Assembly: GCA_021604865.1 (NCBI GenBank)
Contig: BQJU01000034.1
Span: 1 to 64,000, forward strand
Origin: Saprospiraceae bacterium
GTDB taxonomy: Bacteria > Bacteroidota > Bacteroidia > Chitinophagales > Saprospiraceae
Length of the DNA: 64,000 nucleotides
Direction: 5' to 3'
Shown here: positions 43,456 to 52,731 of the stretch, in pieces
How the letters are laid out: each line of letters opens with the position of its first letter
Position numbering within the stretch: position 1 is the stretch's first letter
Program-made: the position numbers and the translations under genes
Notes under the pieces: generated by a model
What the model was told of the DNA's origin: nothing
Seen by the model: only the letters and a program-made list of their open reading frames with translations
Database searches by the model: none

Positions 43456-44431
43456 TTATTTATCGAAGAAAAGACTTTTAGCTTCTTGTTGTAACTGTTT
43501 CAATTGTTGATCATAATTTTCTGATGATTTGTCTAACCCAAATTGCTGATCTACAGTATCTGTACCCCATAAACCAGTAGAGGATAGTACTTTCAGTTGG
43601 TAATCAGAATATTTTGAAGCTGTATCCGAATTATATTCCTGAAGACCTTCTAAAGTTGATTGAAATAAGTTATCTGCAAATGGAACATGATGATCAGGAC
43701 CATTAACTATATTCCGCTAAAATGGAAGCATGCGTCGCTTCATGGATTAGAGTTGTAGCAATCCCAATATCATTCATTCCTTCTGTGTTGACATCAACAA
43801 AGTCTGTTGTAACGGTACCACTATACAAGGCTCTCATACCCCCTCTTTTTGAACTATAGGCAGCAAAAGCATCGTTACCAGCTCCCGTATGTGCGTAAGA
43901 AACGTCGTCAGCAGATTTTAGGCCTCCTATTCCTACACGATAATGTAAAACTTCGCTCTGAGCACCTTTATCATATCTATTTAATAGGGAATTATATTTG
44001 TTATTCGAGGATCGTAATTTATTAAATACTTTTCGTTTATTGCCTTTTAAAGAAGATGCAGGTTCAACAGTACGACCGTCGGGGTCAATTAATAAAATAG
44101 GATTATTTAAGGCATAGTTATAAGGTGAATAAGGAGCATATTTCCCGGCTAACGGATCAATCGCATTCCACCTTCCAATACTGGGATCATACCACCTAGC
44201 TCCATAATCCAACCACTCCAATTCCAAGTCCTCATTCAATTCCTTGCCATTATACAGGTAAGCCACCTTCTTTTGAGGGTGCTCTGTCCAAGGCCCTTCA
44301 AATTCCATCCCAAATGGATAATAGTGATGCTCCTGAATGATTTCATTCACTTCAGGGTTGACAGATACCCGAATACCTCCATCACCATTCAAATCAGAGA
44401 AAACCAGGCGAAGGTTTGAGGACCCTTTGTT
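43456..44431 (-). pseudogene. Frameshifted orphan RHS fragment with HExxH metallopeptidase tip 2
   Basis: The intact part runs from the R5 junction (in-frame stop near 44432) to a TAA at 43703. It holds the RHS core end (LVFSDLNGDGGIRVS, HHYYPFGMEF, YNGKELNEDLELEWLDYG, NNPILLIDPDGRT) and a tip with TLIHEATHASILAEY, an HExxH zinc-peptidase motif. Directly after, a one-base change of frame restores a long open reading: NGPDHHVPFADNLFQSTLEG and on to AKSLFFDK, stopping at 43456. The restored frame has normal composition, so a single-base indel near 43703-43720 split one gene. The N-terminal RHS body is missing, and the cut lies at the R5 element. Confidence 0.75.
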
Positions 44432-44486
44432 TCAGTTTAGAAACCTCACGAGTGAAACCACTTGGGGAACACTTGGAGCCAGCGAA
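44413..44486. repeat. R element copy 5 (partial) of the cassette array
   Basis: About 74 nt matching the last part of the repeat: GGTTTGAGGA, then TTTAGAAACCTCACGAGTGA and GGAGCCAGCGA. It is the right boundary of the array and interrupts the RHS coding sequence upstream of VFSDLNGDGG. Confidence 0.65.
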
Positions 44487-44537
44487 CCTCAACGATCAGG
44501 ATAAAAATCAGTCCCAATAAATTGGGCCAGTACGAAA

Positions 44538-47500
44538 TTACCGCAACAAAACCACATCCCCCTTCACCACTTCTATCCGGCCATCAATCATCTGCATTTC
44601 CACATAATAGACAAAGACAGCCGTATTTAGGGGCTGGCCTTCAAAGTTGCCGTCCCAGCCGAAAGTGGGATCATTGGCCTGGAAGGATTCCCTACCGTAA
44701 ACCATATTACCCCAGCGGTCGAAGATCTGGAAGGTGAGGATCTCATCGACTTCTTTGCCGGTGTAAAGGACCAACAAATCATTTTGCCCATCTCCATTCG
44801 GGGAAAAGGCAGTGGGTATGAAATAAGTATCGGGCTTCTCTACATAGACGATGACAAAATCGGTGGCTTTACAGCCATTTTCATCGGTTACTTCGACGTA
44901 ATAGGTCGTTTGTATTGGTGGGCTGACATATTGAATCGGATTGGTAGGATCTTCGATGACCTCAGTTGACCACCAGCGGAATTGCACGCTGTCCCGATTG
45001 ACCAGAGCTTCCAGGCGCATGCTGTCCCCAATCGTCACGGTAATATCCGGACCAAGGTCTACTACCAGGTCTTCGGCGCCAGGGATACCTATCGTCTCTT
45101 CCCATTCACAGCCTTGGCTATCAACGACCAATAATGGGTATTCTCCCGGTATCAGGTTATTATAAGCGGTTTGGGTGGATAAACTATTACCATCAAACGA
45201 AAACTGGAAATCTGGCGTTCCACCCATAACAGAATCGATCACAAAGGAACCAAACTGGTCGCCAATGCAAGGAGGTGGCATAATGTCTACAATCAGGCCA
45301 ATAATCGGTGCCGCCAACGCCATCACCTCCGTGCTATCTGCGGCAGAACAGCCACTGAGGGTATCCAGGACATTCAAAATATAAATACCTGCACCACCTG
45401 CTTCGGCAATAATGGAATCCTGACCACTGAGCAATTGACCGCCCACAGTAGTCCATTGATACAAGTATCTGAACCCCTGCGAGGAATTGCTGCCATCAAG
45501 AACCGCCGACGGTTGATCACAATCCAATAAATCCGGCTCCAGGATTGACACTACCGGAACATCCTGATCGGCCGCCACACGAATCTCTTCGGTGCTTGTA
45601 CAACCATTGATCAGATCCCGAATAAGCAGGGTATAATCGCCTGGAGCAGTAACCGTCAATTGTAGGGAATCTTCCAGCAATACCGTATCATTTTCATCCA
45701 ACCACTGAATGAGGTAATTAGGCCCCTGATCTGAGCCACTAGCATCGATGGTTACACTATTCAGTTCACAGGTAAAATCATTGGGCGGCAGGTAATTGAT
45801 TAGTGGGAAATCATCATTAGCCTGCAAGATAAAATCAAGCGTATCGGTACAGCCATTTTGCCCATCAGTGACAATCAGCCGATATTCCCCGGCAGCATCG
45901 GAAAAAACGATAGAATCAGTTAAATTTTCAAATAAATGACCATTGCCCATCACTATCCATTGATAACTAAGGGCCTCACCACTGGGCGCCAGAGAAGCAG
46001 TTGCATCAATCATTACGGTATCCAACTGGCAGGTCAGCTCCAGGGTATCCAATCCGGCAATCATGGCGGTAGGGGCCTGATTGTCTCCGCTAACCAACAC
46101 GCTATCCGGAAAAGAAGTACAATTATTAACCGGATCGACCACCGTCAGAAAGTACCAACCTGGAGCATTGACTTGTGGGTTGGCAATGGTCGTACTGCCC
46201 ACAATGTTACCCTCTATCGTCGACCACTGGAATTGCACACTTCCATTGACGGAAGTCCCTGAACCTTGTAAGTTCATTATCGGCTGGGCGCAACTCAAAA
46301 GTGTATCCGGCCCAGCTTCTGCTTCTGGTGTATTGACATCCTGAGCAATAATAACGCTGTCAATGCCAACACAAAAATTGAGTGTATTGGTTACGGTCAG
46401 GTAAAAAGTATCCGGGAAATATATCGTTGGATTCAGGCTTGCCGGGTTGCTGATTGGCACATCATTAGCAGCACTCCAGATATAGGTCAGTATATTGGGA
46501 TCGGGGCCAACTGTTCCGCCAAGGATCAGGCTATCCTGTGTGCAAAATAGAGTGCCCATCAAACCAGCATCAACCTCTGGAGCCTCGGTATCCATGCCTA
46601 CAACAATGGTGCGGCTACTGGTACAGCCTGTGGCATCTTCCGTAACCTGGAAGCGGTAATTTCCAGCTATTGCCGCCTCAAAAACCAATTCGTCCAGGCA
46701 TTCTGCAGAAATCGGGTCACCATTTCCATCAAGAGGACACCATTGAAAGGAATAACCCGTTGGAGCGGGAATATTCCCCGTAAGGGTTACCACCGAATCC
46801 CGACAGTTAATATTACCACCAGCAATAGAATCAATCGTGGGCAATTCCTCCGCCAGGTTGACCGTCACACTAGAGGTATCTCTACAACCATTGAGATTAT
46901 TGGAAACCTGTAAGGTATACAAACCAGGGCAACTCACCACCGGCGTTAAAGTATTGATCCCTTGAATACATCCCGGGCCATTGGTGGTGGTCCAAAGATA
47001 GGTTAAAGGGCCACTTACTGTTGATCCGCTACCGTCTAAAACCACTAATGGGTTGGTGCAGGTCAGATCCCGATCCGGTCCGGCATTGGCCGTTGGCGAA
47101 AGGGTATCATAAGTCACCAATACTGTATCAAAACCAACACAGCCAGTGAGGTTATTGGTTACTTCTAGAAAATAATCATCTACGGCATTTACGGTAGCAA
47201 CGGGTCCGTCAGCTGGTAATGGCAGGCTACCATTAGCACTGCTCCAGGCATAACTGTAATCCGGATTGGCCGGCAGATTGGCCATTCCCAGGCTGACACT
47301 GATACTGTCACAGGTGAGTTTTCTATCCGGGCCGGCATTGGCAGGCGGTGGATCTCTTAAGGCAATAACAACAACTTCCTGTGTGGAGGTAAAACCTAAT
47401 AAATCAGTAGCCGTTAAAATATAGGTTCCTGCTGAATCTACCGTTGGGGTCAGGCTATCCCCACCAGAAACAATATTGCCATCAGAAGTTGTCCAGCTAA

Positions 47501-50500
47501 GGGTACAACCAATACAGAGATCACAGAATTCTGCTTCCAGCACCACCGACTCCTGATTACAGCTAAGGGTATCCGGTGTAGCCACAATAATACAAGGCGC
47601 ACAGGTTTGGTCAATTACAAGAACCGAATTGTCCCCCGAACATCCACTGACCGTATTGGTAATTGTTATGGTGAATAATCCCAGGCTGTTAATATTAATC
47701 ACCGAAGTATCCGTAGTAACCACCCCATTCAGGCCAGGGCCAGTCCAGTCATACGTGTAGGTAGCGCTGGCAGGGGAAGGAAAAACTTCCAAATCAAAAC
47801 TATCGACCAAACAGGGGAAAAGGTTGTTACCAAAATTGACAATAGGTGCAATGGTATCCAGCCGGATTTGCACAAAGTCAGTACCCTGGCATTGGGTAAC
47901 GGTATCCATCACTTCCAGCGCATAAGTCCCCGGAATACTGATATCATTAAGGATCAGGTCAAAACCGATGGTATCATCCAGACTGATACTCGTCCAGAAA
48001 TAAACAATATTATTTCCTGTTGAAGAACCCGTTCCATCCAGGGTGACCAGTGCCTGCAGGCAGTTAATGGCATCTGGAAGACCAGCTTCTGCCACCGGGA
48101 CTTCATCATTAGCCACCACCTCTATCACCCTAGTAGCTTGAGACTGGATGGCCGTATTTGTTAATACCAGGGTGTATAAACCCGGGCAGGTGACTTGTAC
48201 GATTGGTCCATTGACCGGGCTGACAAAACAGGCCGGATCGGGTCCGGTCCACAGATAAGTAAATTGGGGGCCCTGCGGCGAAGCACTGGCATCAATAGTC
48301 GCTATCGACTGATCACATGTAATGGTATCTATTGAAACCACAATGATATCCGGTCCGCAATCTTCGGTGACGATTACTGTTGCCGTATCCGAACAGGTCT
48401 GCGCCTGATTAAAAACAATAAGGGTATAACGTCCTGACTGATCCACTGTCGGCATTATTCCTGCCAAAGTAGTGGGTTGGTCTTCATAAAGCCATTCGTA
48501 AACACCAGAGGTAGAGCCAGTTCCATTCAGTATTGCGGAACCGGTAACACACGATATTGGGATGGTATCGGGCAAGACAGCAAGAGGGGCATTGGCATTT
48601 AAAAGCACTTCCACACTATCCCGTCCCTGACAACCCGTTTCGAGATTGGTCAAATTCAAGGTATAAACGCCTACACATCCCACTTCAGCAAAAATGGAAT
48701 CTGTCACACCTAACAAACAGGGGCCAGTCCATTTAATGGATAAATCAAGCGTGGTATCGGATTCCGAGCCATCCAGCCAAACAGAAGTCTGAGCACAATC
48801 AATGGTCCGGTTGGGCCCTGCATCTGTAAAAGGAGGGGCAAAAGCGCCAATCACATCCACCAAATCAGTATCACGACAACCATTGATCGTATTGAGGACT
48901 TCCAAAATATAAAGGCCGCCAGAGTCAACGGTCACCACCGATTCATTAGTGGGAGATACGATATGCCCTGTGACCGTAGTCCAGGAATAAGAGAATTCAA
49001 ACCCTTGGGAAGTATTTGGTCCGCCTAGTTCCGCCAGATCAACATTGCAATCAAGAATCTGGTCGGTTCCGGCATCAGCTAACGGGCTAATTGTATCCGC
49101 TTCTACTTCTATCTGGGTCGTATCGGCACAGGCACTAAACCGATTGGTGACGATAAGGGTATAGGTTCCCCCTGCATTAATGGTAAGCACTTCGGTAGTT
49201 GCCCCACTGACAATTCCTGGCCCTGTCCATTGGAAATCCAGACTATCAAAGGGGGTGGAATTAATGGCCTCCAGATTGATCTCCACCTGAGCACAACTAA
49301 GCTGAGCAGGTGGCTCGATGATGGCATTGGGCACTTCATTATTGGTCAATACGGCTACACTATCTACCGCCAGGCACCCGGTAAGGGTATCACGGACTTC
49401 GAGATAATACCAACCAGGACAGGAAACAATGATATCCAGGTCCGTTGCATCTGTGTCAATGCAGGGGCCGGTCCATTGGTAGAGGTATTGTGTGCCCTGA
49501 GAAGAGCCTTGCCCAAAAAGGGTATCGCTTTCAACAACACAGTTCAGCGTAAAACCTACATTGGTCTCAGCCATAGGAATTTCCTGATCTATGGTTACTA
49601 GTTGAAAGGTAGTATCTGCACATTGTGTAAACGTATCTTTAACGATCAGTTGATAGGTACCTGATGCATTAATTTCGGTAGTAAAACCGATAGAATCGGC
49701 CACAAAATGCCCATCAGATGTCGACCAGCAATAAACTACATTGGCTAGTTGTGTGGAGCCCATAGCACTCAAAGTGAGGCTTGGATTTTCACAGGTCAGC
49801 AGGGTATCTCCATCAATCATTGACAGCATAACATTTACACTATCCACTACGATGACTTGTAGAGAGTCACGGCAACCACTGTATTGGTTAACCACTACCA
49901 GTTGATAGATTCCGGTAGCATCTATCAATGGATTGAGGGTAGTGGCACCGGTCTGAATATTGGCGCCATCATACAAATTCCAGTAAAATTCAAAGTTGGG
50001 GTCAATAACGGTTGCCGAGGCATCCAGGGTTTGTGTTTGTATGGCACAATTGAGGGTATCCGGCTGAGCAATTATTGCCTGTGGGGCAATAATATCCAAA
50101 CCAACCAGAACAAAAGCAGTGTCCAGACAACCATTCAGGGTATCCGTCACAATCAGCTGATAAGTGCCTTCCTGATCTACAGTAGGCGTAAGTGTGCTTT
50201 GATTTGTAGGCACTCCAGTATCCAAAGATGTCCAATTGTAGATAAATTCCGGGCCAATGGAGGAACCATTACCATTGAGTTGGATACTAGGGTAACGACA
50301 GGTCAACACGGTATCCAGGCCAGCATCAGCAATGGGAGCAATGGTATCAATAGTAATATTCACTGTATCCTGAGCAGTGCAACCATTGAGGGTATTGGTT
50401 ACCAGCAATTCGTAATCTCCGGCACCATTTACCTGAACCTGCAATTGGGTTGGACTTCCGGTAATATTTCCTGAAAGGGTCGTCCATAGGTAGGTATATT

Positions 50501-52244
50501 CAGGGCCAAAAGAAGTGGGCGGGCCTCCTAAGGTCAGCTGACTAATATTACAATTCAGGGTACTATCTTCACCGGCATAGGCAATGGGTTCGAGGGTGTT
50601 TTCAAATACCACCACCGTATCCCGATCTATACAGGCAACGCCATCCTGTTGTGCTTCGACTTCCAAAATAATGGTATCGGTTTCAATGACAGATAAGGTA
50701 GCATTACTACCCAAAGACCCGCCATTCATATCCAGCCAGCGATAAGTCACCTGGCCTGTTGGTTGCGAAGCCGATCCATCCAGGGTAATGCCATTATTGT
50801 AACAATCGATGGTATCAGGAAGGGCTATAACCGCACTCACACTTAGCAATTGCAAATTCAGCGTGACAACACTGTCACAATTCAGGCTGGAGGTCAAGAT
50901 CACCTCATAATTTCCGGCAAGGGTAAAAATACTATCTCCTACCATAAAGCTGTCTCCAGCACAAATTGTGGTGTCGATACTTTCGTATAATATAGGCCGA
51001 ACGGTCAAATCGAGGTTTACGATGCTATCACAACCCAAATCTGCTGTAGTCAACGTATCTGAATAATTGCCACTGGCAAAATAAGTACGACTACCCACGA
51101 TTACTGAATCGCCTTCACAAATACTTTCTACCAGGTTAATCACCGGGATTGGCGCTACGGTAAGGTCTACATTTACAATACTATCGCAACCGGCATAACT
51201 ATCGAGCAGAATGGCATAATTACCCGTAGCCGTTAGCATACTGTCACCAACCATTAGGGTATCGCCTTCACAAATGCGTTCAACCAAGTCAATTGTTGCC
51301 GGTGGGGCAACGATAGTCACCCAAATACAACTATCGCTAACCTCCCCACAAAATAGTTGTTCAAAACTGTTCAGGTTATCGCGTAAGCTGTCAATGGTCA
51401 ACAGGCCATCAGGAACAGGAAGGCTATCCGTTTCTTCCGTTTTATAAGAGATTCCACATATCTGATAGGTGCCAGGAGCATAACTCGTCAGATCAATCAG
51501 GCTATCTATGGCAACCAAAATGCTGTCTGCTCCAATCAGGTATTGGTAATCGTATTCCGAAGTATCCGCAGGACTTCCAGAATAAACGGGTGTTATATCC
51601 ATGATTAGACTGGAGTCGCCTTCACAAGTCAATAGGTCGGGATTGGTAAGTGCGCCAGCTTTCGCAAAACAGCAATCCACACCTCGGCTATCGCAAAAGA
51701 TCAGCCGCACAAACGGAAAAAACCCCTCATAATTGGATGGATTATTGGTGACAGTAAACTGCCAGGTGCCATTAGCTGGGCCCGTATTGAAGTCTTCCAG
51801 ACAACCGATATAGGGGTGATAAGATCCGCTATATTGGCCGCCATTATCAAAATTATTAGGCTGGTCATTATTCCATTGTGCCAGGTATCCGGGATCGGGT
51901 TGTGGTGTATCGCCACAGGGTACAAAGGTGATTTTCCACTTAGCGAAAAAGGTAAAAGCTACCGGATCATTGGTATTGGGCCCAATCAAATTAATGGTCT
52001 GTCCGCCAGGAGAGGTTAGTGAAATTTCCAGGTTCTCAGAAAAGGAATGGATAAAGTGAAGCTCTACTCCGCAAAGTCCTTGGTCAGCTGCGGCCATATT
52101 ATTGTTGACCAGATCACTGATTTCCACGTCAAAGGTAAAGGTGCTATTGAAATCAATAACCACCGTATCCTGCAAACCGCAATTTTGAGTAAAAGCCCAA
52201 AGAGGTAGCAGGAGAATATGCCACAGGAGTAAATTTCGCTTCAT
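44538..52244 (-). CDS. Giant type IX-secreted Ig/PKD-repeat protein with P domain and gliding-motility C-terminal tail
   Basis: About 2568 aa from the ATG at 52244 (MKRNLLLWHILLLPLWAFTQ is the signal peptide; frame-open codons before it were rejected). Next comes a P/Homo B-like jelly-roll domain (FSENLEISLTSPGGQTINLI, NGTWQFTVTNN). Then there are three repeats of about 50 aa around ICEGD...GNY...CDSIV, and about 22 Ig/PKD-like repeats of some 85 aa with a conserved early Cys and YxWT, ending GxYxLxVTNxxxGC. One SprB-like repeat precedes the C-terminal CHU_C domain (YFIPTAFSPNGDGQNDLLVL to KGDVVLLR). This tail marks type B cargo of the type IX system. The likely role is adhesion, polymer binding or matrix; no enzyme motif was seen. 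Confidence 0.92.
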   Translation of the reverse strand: MKRNLLLWHILLLPLWAFTQNCGLQDTVVIDFNSTFTFDVEISDLVNNNMAAADQGLCGVELHFIHSFSENLEISLTSPGGQTINLIGPNTNDPVAFTFFAKWKITFVPCGDTPQPDPGYLAQWNNDQPNNFDNGGQYSGSYHPYIGCLEDFNTGPANGTWQFTVTNNPSNYEGFFPFVRLIFCDSRGVDCCFAKAGALTNPDLLTCEGDSSLIMDITPVYSGSPADTSEYDYQYLIGADSILVAIDSLIDLTSYAPGTYQICGISYKTEETDSLPVPDGLLTIDSLRDNLNSFEQLFCGEVSDSCIWVTIVAPPATIDLVERICEGDTLMVGDSMLTATGNYAILLDSYAGCDSIVNVDLTVAPIPVINLVESICEGDSVIVGSRTYFASGNYSDTLTTADLGCDSIVNLDLTVRPILYESIDTTICAGDSFMVGDSIFTLAGNYEVILTSSLNCDSVVTLNLQLLSVSAVIALPDTIDCYNNGITLDGSASQPTGQVTYRWLDMNGGSLGSNATLSVIETDTIILEVEAQQDGVACIDRDTVVVFENTLEPIAYAGEDSTLNCNISQLTLGGPPTSFGPEYTYLWTTLSGNITGSPTQLQVQVNGAGDYELLVTNTLNGCTAQDTVNITIDTIAPIADAGLDTVLTCRYPSIQLNGNGSSIGPEFIYNWTSLDTGVPTNQSTLTPTVDQEGTYQLIVTDTLNGCLDTAFVLVGLDIIAPQAIIAQPDTLNCAIQTQTLDASATVIDPNFEFYWNLYDGANIQTGATTLNPLIDATGIYQLVVVNQYSGCRDSLQVIVVDSVNVMLSMIDGDTLLTCENPSLTLSAMGSTQLANVVYCWSTSDGHFVADSIGFTTEINASGTYQLIVKDTFTQCADTTFQLVTIDQEIPMAETNVGFTLNCVVESDTLFGQGSSQGTQYLYQWTGPCIDTDATDLDIIVSCPGWYYLEVRDTLTGCLAVDSVAVLTNNEVPNAIIEPPAQLSCAQVEINLEAINSTPFDSLDFQWTGPGIVSGATTEVLTINAGGTYTLIVTNRFSACADTTQIEVEADTISPLADAGTDQILDCNVDLAELGGPNTSQGFEFSYSWTTVTGHIVSPTNESVVTVDSGGLYILEVLNTINGCRDTDLVDVIGAFAPPFTDAGPNRTIDCAQTSVWLDGSESDTTLDLSIKWTGPCLLGVTDSIFAEVGCVGVYTLNLTNLETGCQGRDSVEVLLNANAPLAVLPDTIPISCVTGSAILNGTGSTSGVYEWLYEDQPTTLAGIMPTVDQSGRYTLIVFNQAQTCSDTATVIVTEDCGPDIIVVSIDTITCDQSIATIDASASPQGPQFTYLWTGPDPACFVSPVNGPIVQVTCPGLYTLVLTNTAIQSQATRVIEVVANDEVPVAEAGLPDAINCLQALVTLDGTGSSTGNNIVYFWTSISLDDTIGFDLILNDISIPGTYALEVMDTVTQCQGTDFVQIRLDTIAPIVNFGNNLFPCLVDSFDLEVFPSPASATYTYDWTGPGLNGVVTTDTSVININSLGLFTITITNTVSGCSGDNSVLVIDQTCAPCIIVATPDTLSCNQESVVLEAEFCDLCIGCTLSWTTSDGNIVSGGDSLTPTVDSAGTYILTATDLLGFTSTQEVVVIALRDPPPANAGPDRKLTCDSISVSLGMANLPANPDYSYAWSSANGSLPLPADGPVATVNAVDDYFLEVTNNLTGCVGFDTVLVTYDTLSPTANAGPDRDLTCTNPLVVLDGSGSTVSGPLTYLWTTTNGPGCIQGINTLTPVVSCPGLYTLQVSNNLNGCRDTSSVTVNLAEELPTIDSIAGGNINCRDSVVTLTGNIPAPTGYSFQWCPLDGNGDPISAECLDELVFEAAIAGNYRFQVTEDATGCTSSRTIVVGMDTEAPEVDAGLMGTLFCTQDSLILGGTVGPDPNILTYIWSAANDVPISNPASLNPTIYFPDTFYLTVTNTLNFCVGIDSVIIAQDVNTPEAEAGPDTLLSCAQPIMNLQGSGTSVNGSVQFQWSTIEGNIVGSTTIANPQVNAPGWYFLTVVDPVNNCTSFPDSVLVSGDNQAPTAMIAGLDTLELTCQLDTVMIDATASLAPSGEALSYQWIVMGNGHLFENLTDSIVFSDAAGEYRLIVTDGQNGCTDTLDFILQANDDFPLINYLPPNDFTCELNSVTIDASGSDQGPNYLIQWLDENDTVLLEDSLQLTVTAPGDYTLLIRDLINGCTSTEEIRVAADQDVPVVSILEPDLLDCDQPSAVLDGSNSSQGFRYLYQWTTVGGQLLSGQDSIIAEAGGAGIYILNVLDTLSGCSAADSTEVMALAAPIIGLIVDIMPPPCIGDQFGSFVIDSVMGGTPDFQFSFDGNSLSTQTAYNNLIPGEYPLLVVDSQGCEWEETIGIPGAEDLVVDLGPDITVTIGDSMRLEALVNRDSVQFRWWSTEVIEDPTNPIQYVSPPIQTTYYVEVTDENGCKATDFVIVYVEKPDTYFIPTAFSPNGDGQNDLLVLYTGKEVDEILTFQIFDRWGNMVYGRESFQANDPTFGWDGNFEGQPLNTAVFVYYVEMQMIDGRIEVVKGDVVLLR

Positions 52245-52731
52245 AAAAAGCACAGTTCTTGGGATGTAATTCTTTGTTTGACGATTGATCAAGTTCATAT
52301 TTATTTTGATAATCAATCATCTATCCTTTTACAATACACTTCTATCTTATCAGACGCTTCTTAAACGGTTTTTGCTGTCTTAATGATATCTCATTAACAA
52401 AATTAACCTTAAAAATGGAAAGATGGAAGGAATGTGGGATTGTTTGGTAAACGCTGGTATTGGCCAAAGTTTTTGGCCGCCAAATATACTTGAGAAATAC
52501 CCAATCTTAACAAATTGAAAGCTGGCAATAAATACACCACTTTCCAAATCGGGAAGATGTTGAATGTAGTGAGCCTCTCGATTTTGAATCTAACCAAATA
52601 TACTTGAAAAACACCCGGCTCCTCACAGATCCTTGACCAAAGAAGAAAAGGGGAAAAGCAACGCCCTCTCCCCTTCTCCTTTTGTCTGTTGGCCAGAAAC
52701 AACGCTAAGTTGACGGCATTATAGGTCTACC
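52245..52731. other. Intergenic region between two giant surface-protein genes
   Basis: About 490 nt without a supportable gene. It has two direct copies of CCAAATATACTTGAGAAATA or close variants, near 52480 and 52593. A hairpin at 52648-52675 could terminate the upstream giant gene. No consensus TAnnTTTG promoter for the downstream gene was found. Confidence 0.45.
52648..52675 (-). terminator. Probable terminator of the 2351-aa giant gene
   Basis: AAGGGGA (52648-52654) pairs with TCCCCTT (52669-52675) around a 14-nt loop. Read on the minus strand the stem is followed by a T-rich run (TTCTTCTTT). It lies 57 nt beyond the stop at 52732. Confidence 0.5.

Noticed and set aside
39198-44486. R elements as group II intron or CRISPR repeats
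   Set aside because: They are long, variable in length, have no spacer regularity and no domain V-like hairpin or reverse transcriptase, so neither class fits.
52409-52702. Minus-strand frame of 97 codons between two giant genes
   Set aside because: It spans the terminator hairpin and two direct repeats, and its composition is unlike that of real genes here.
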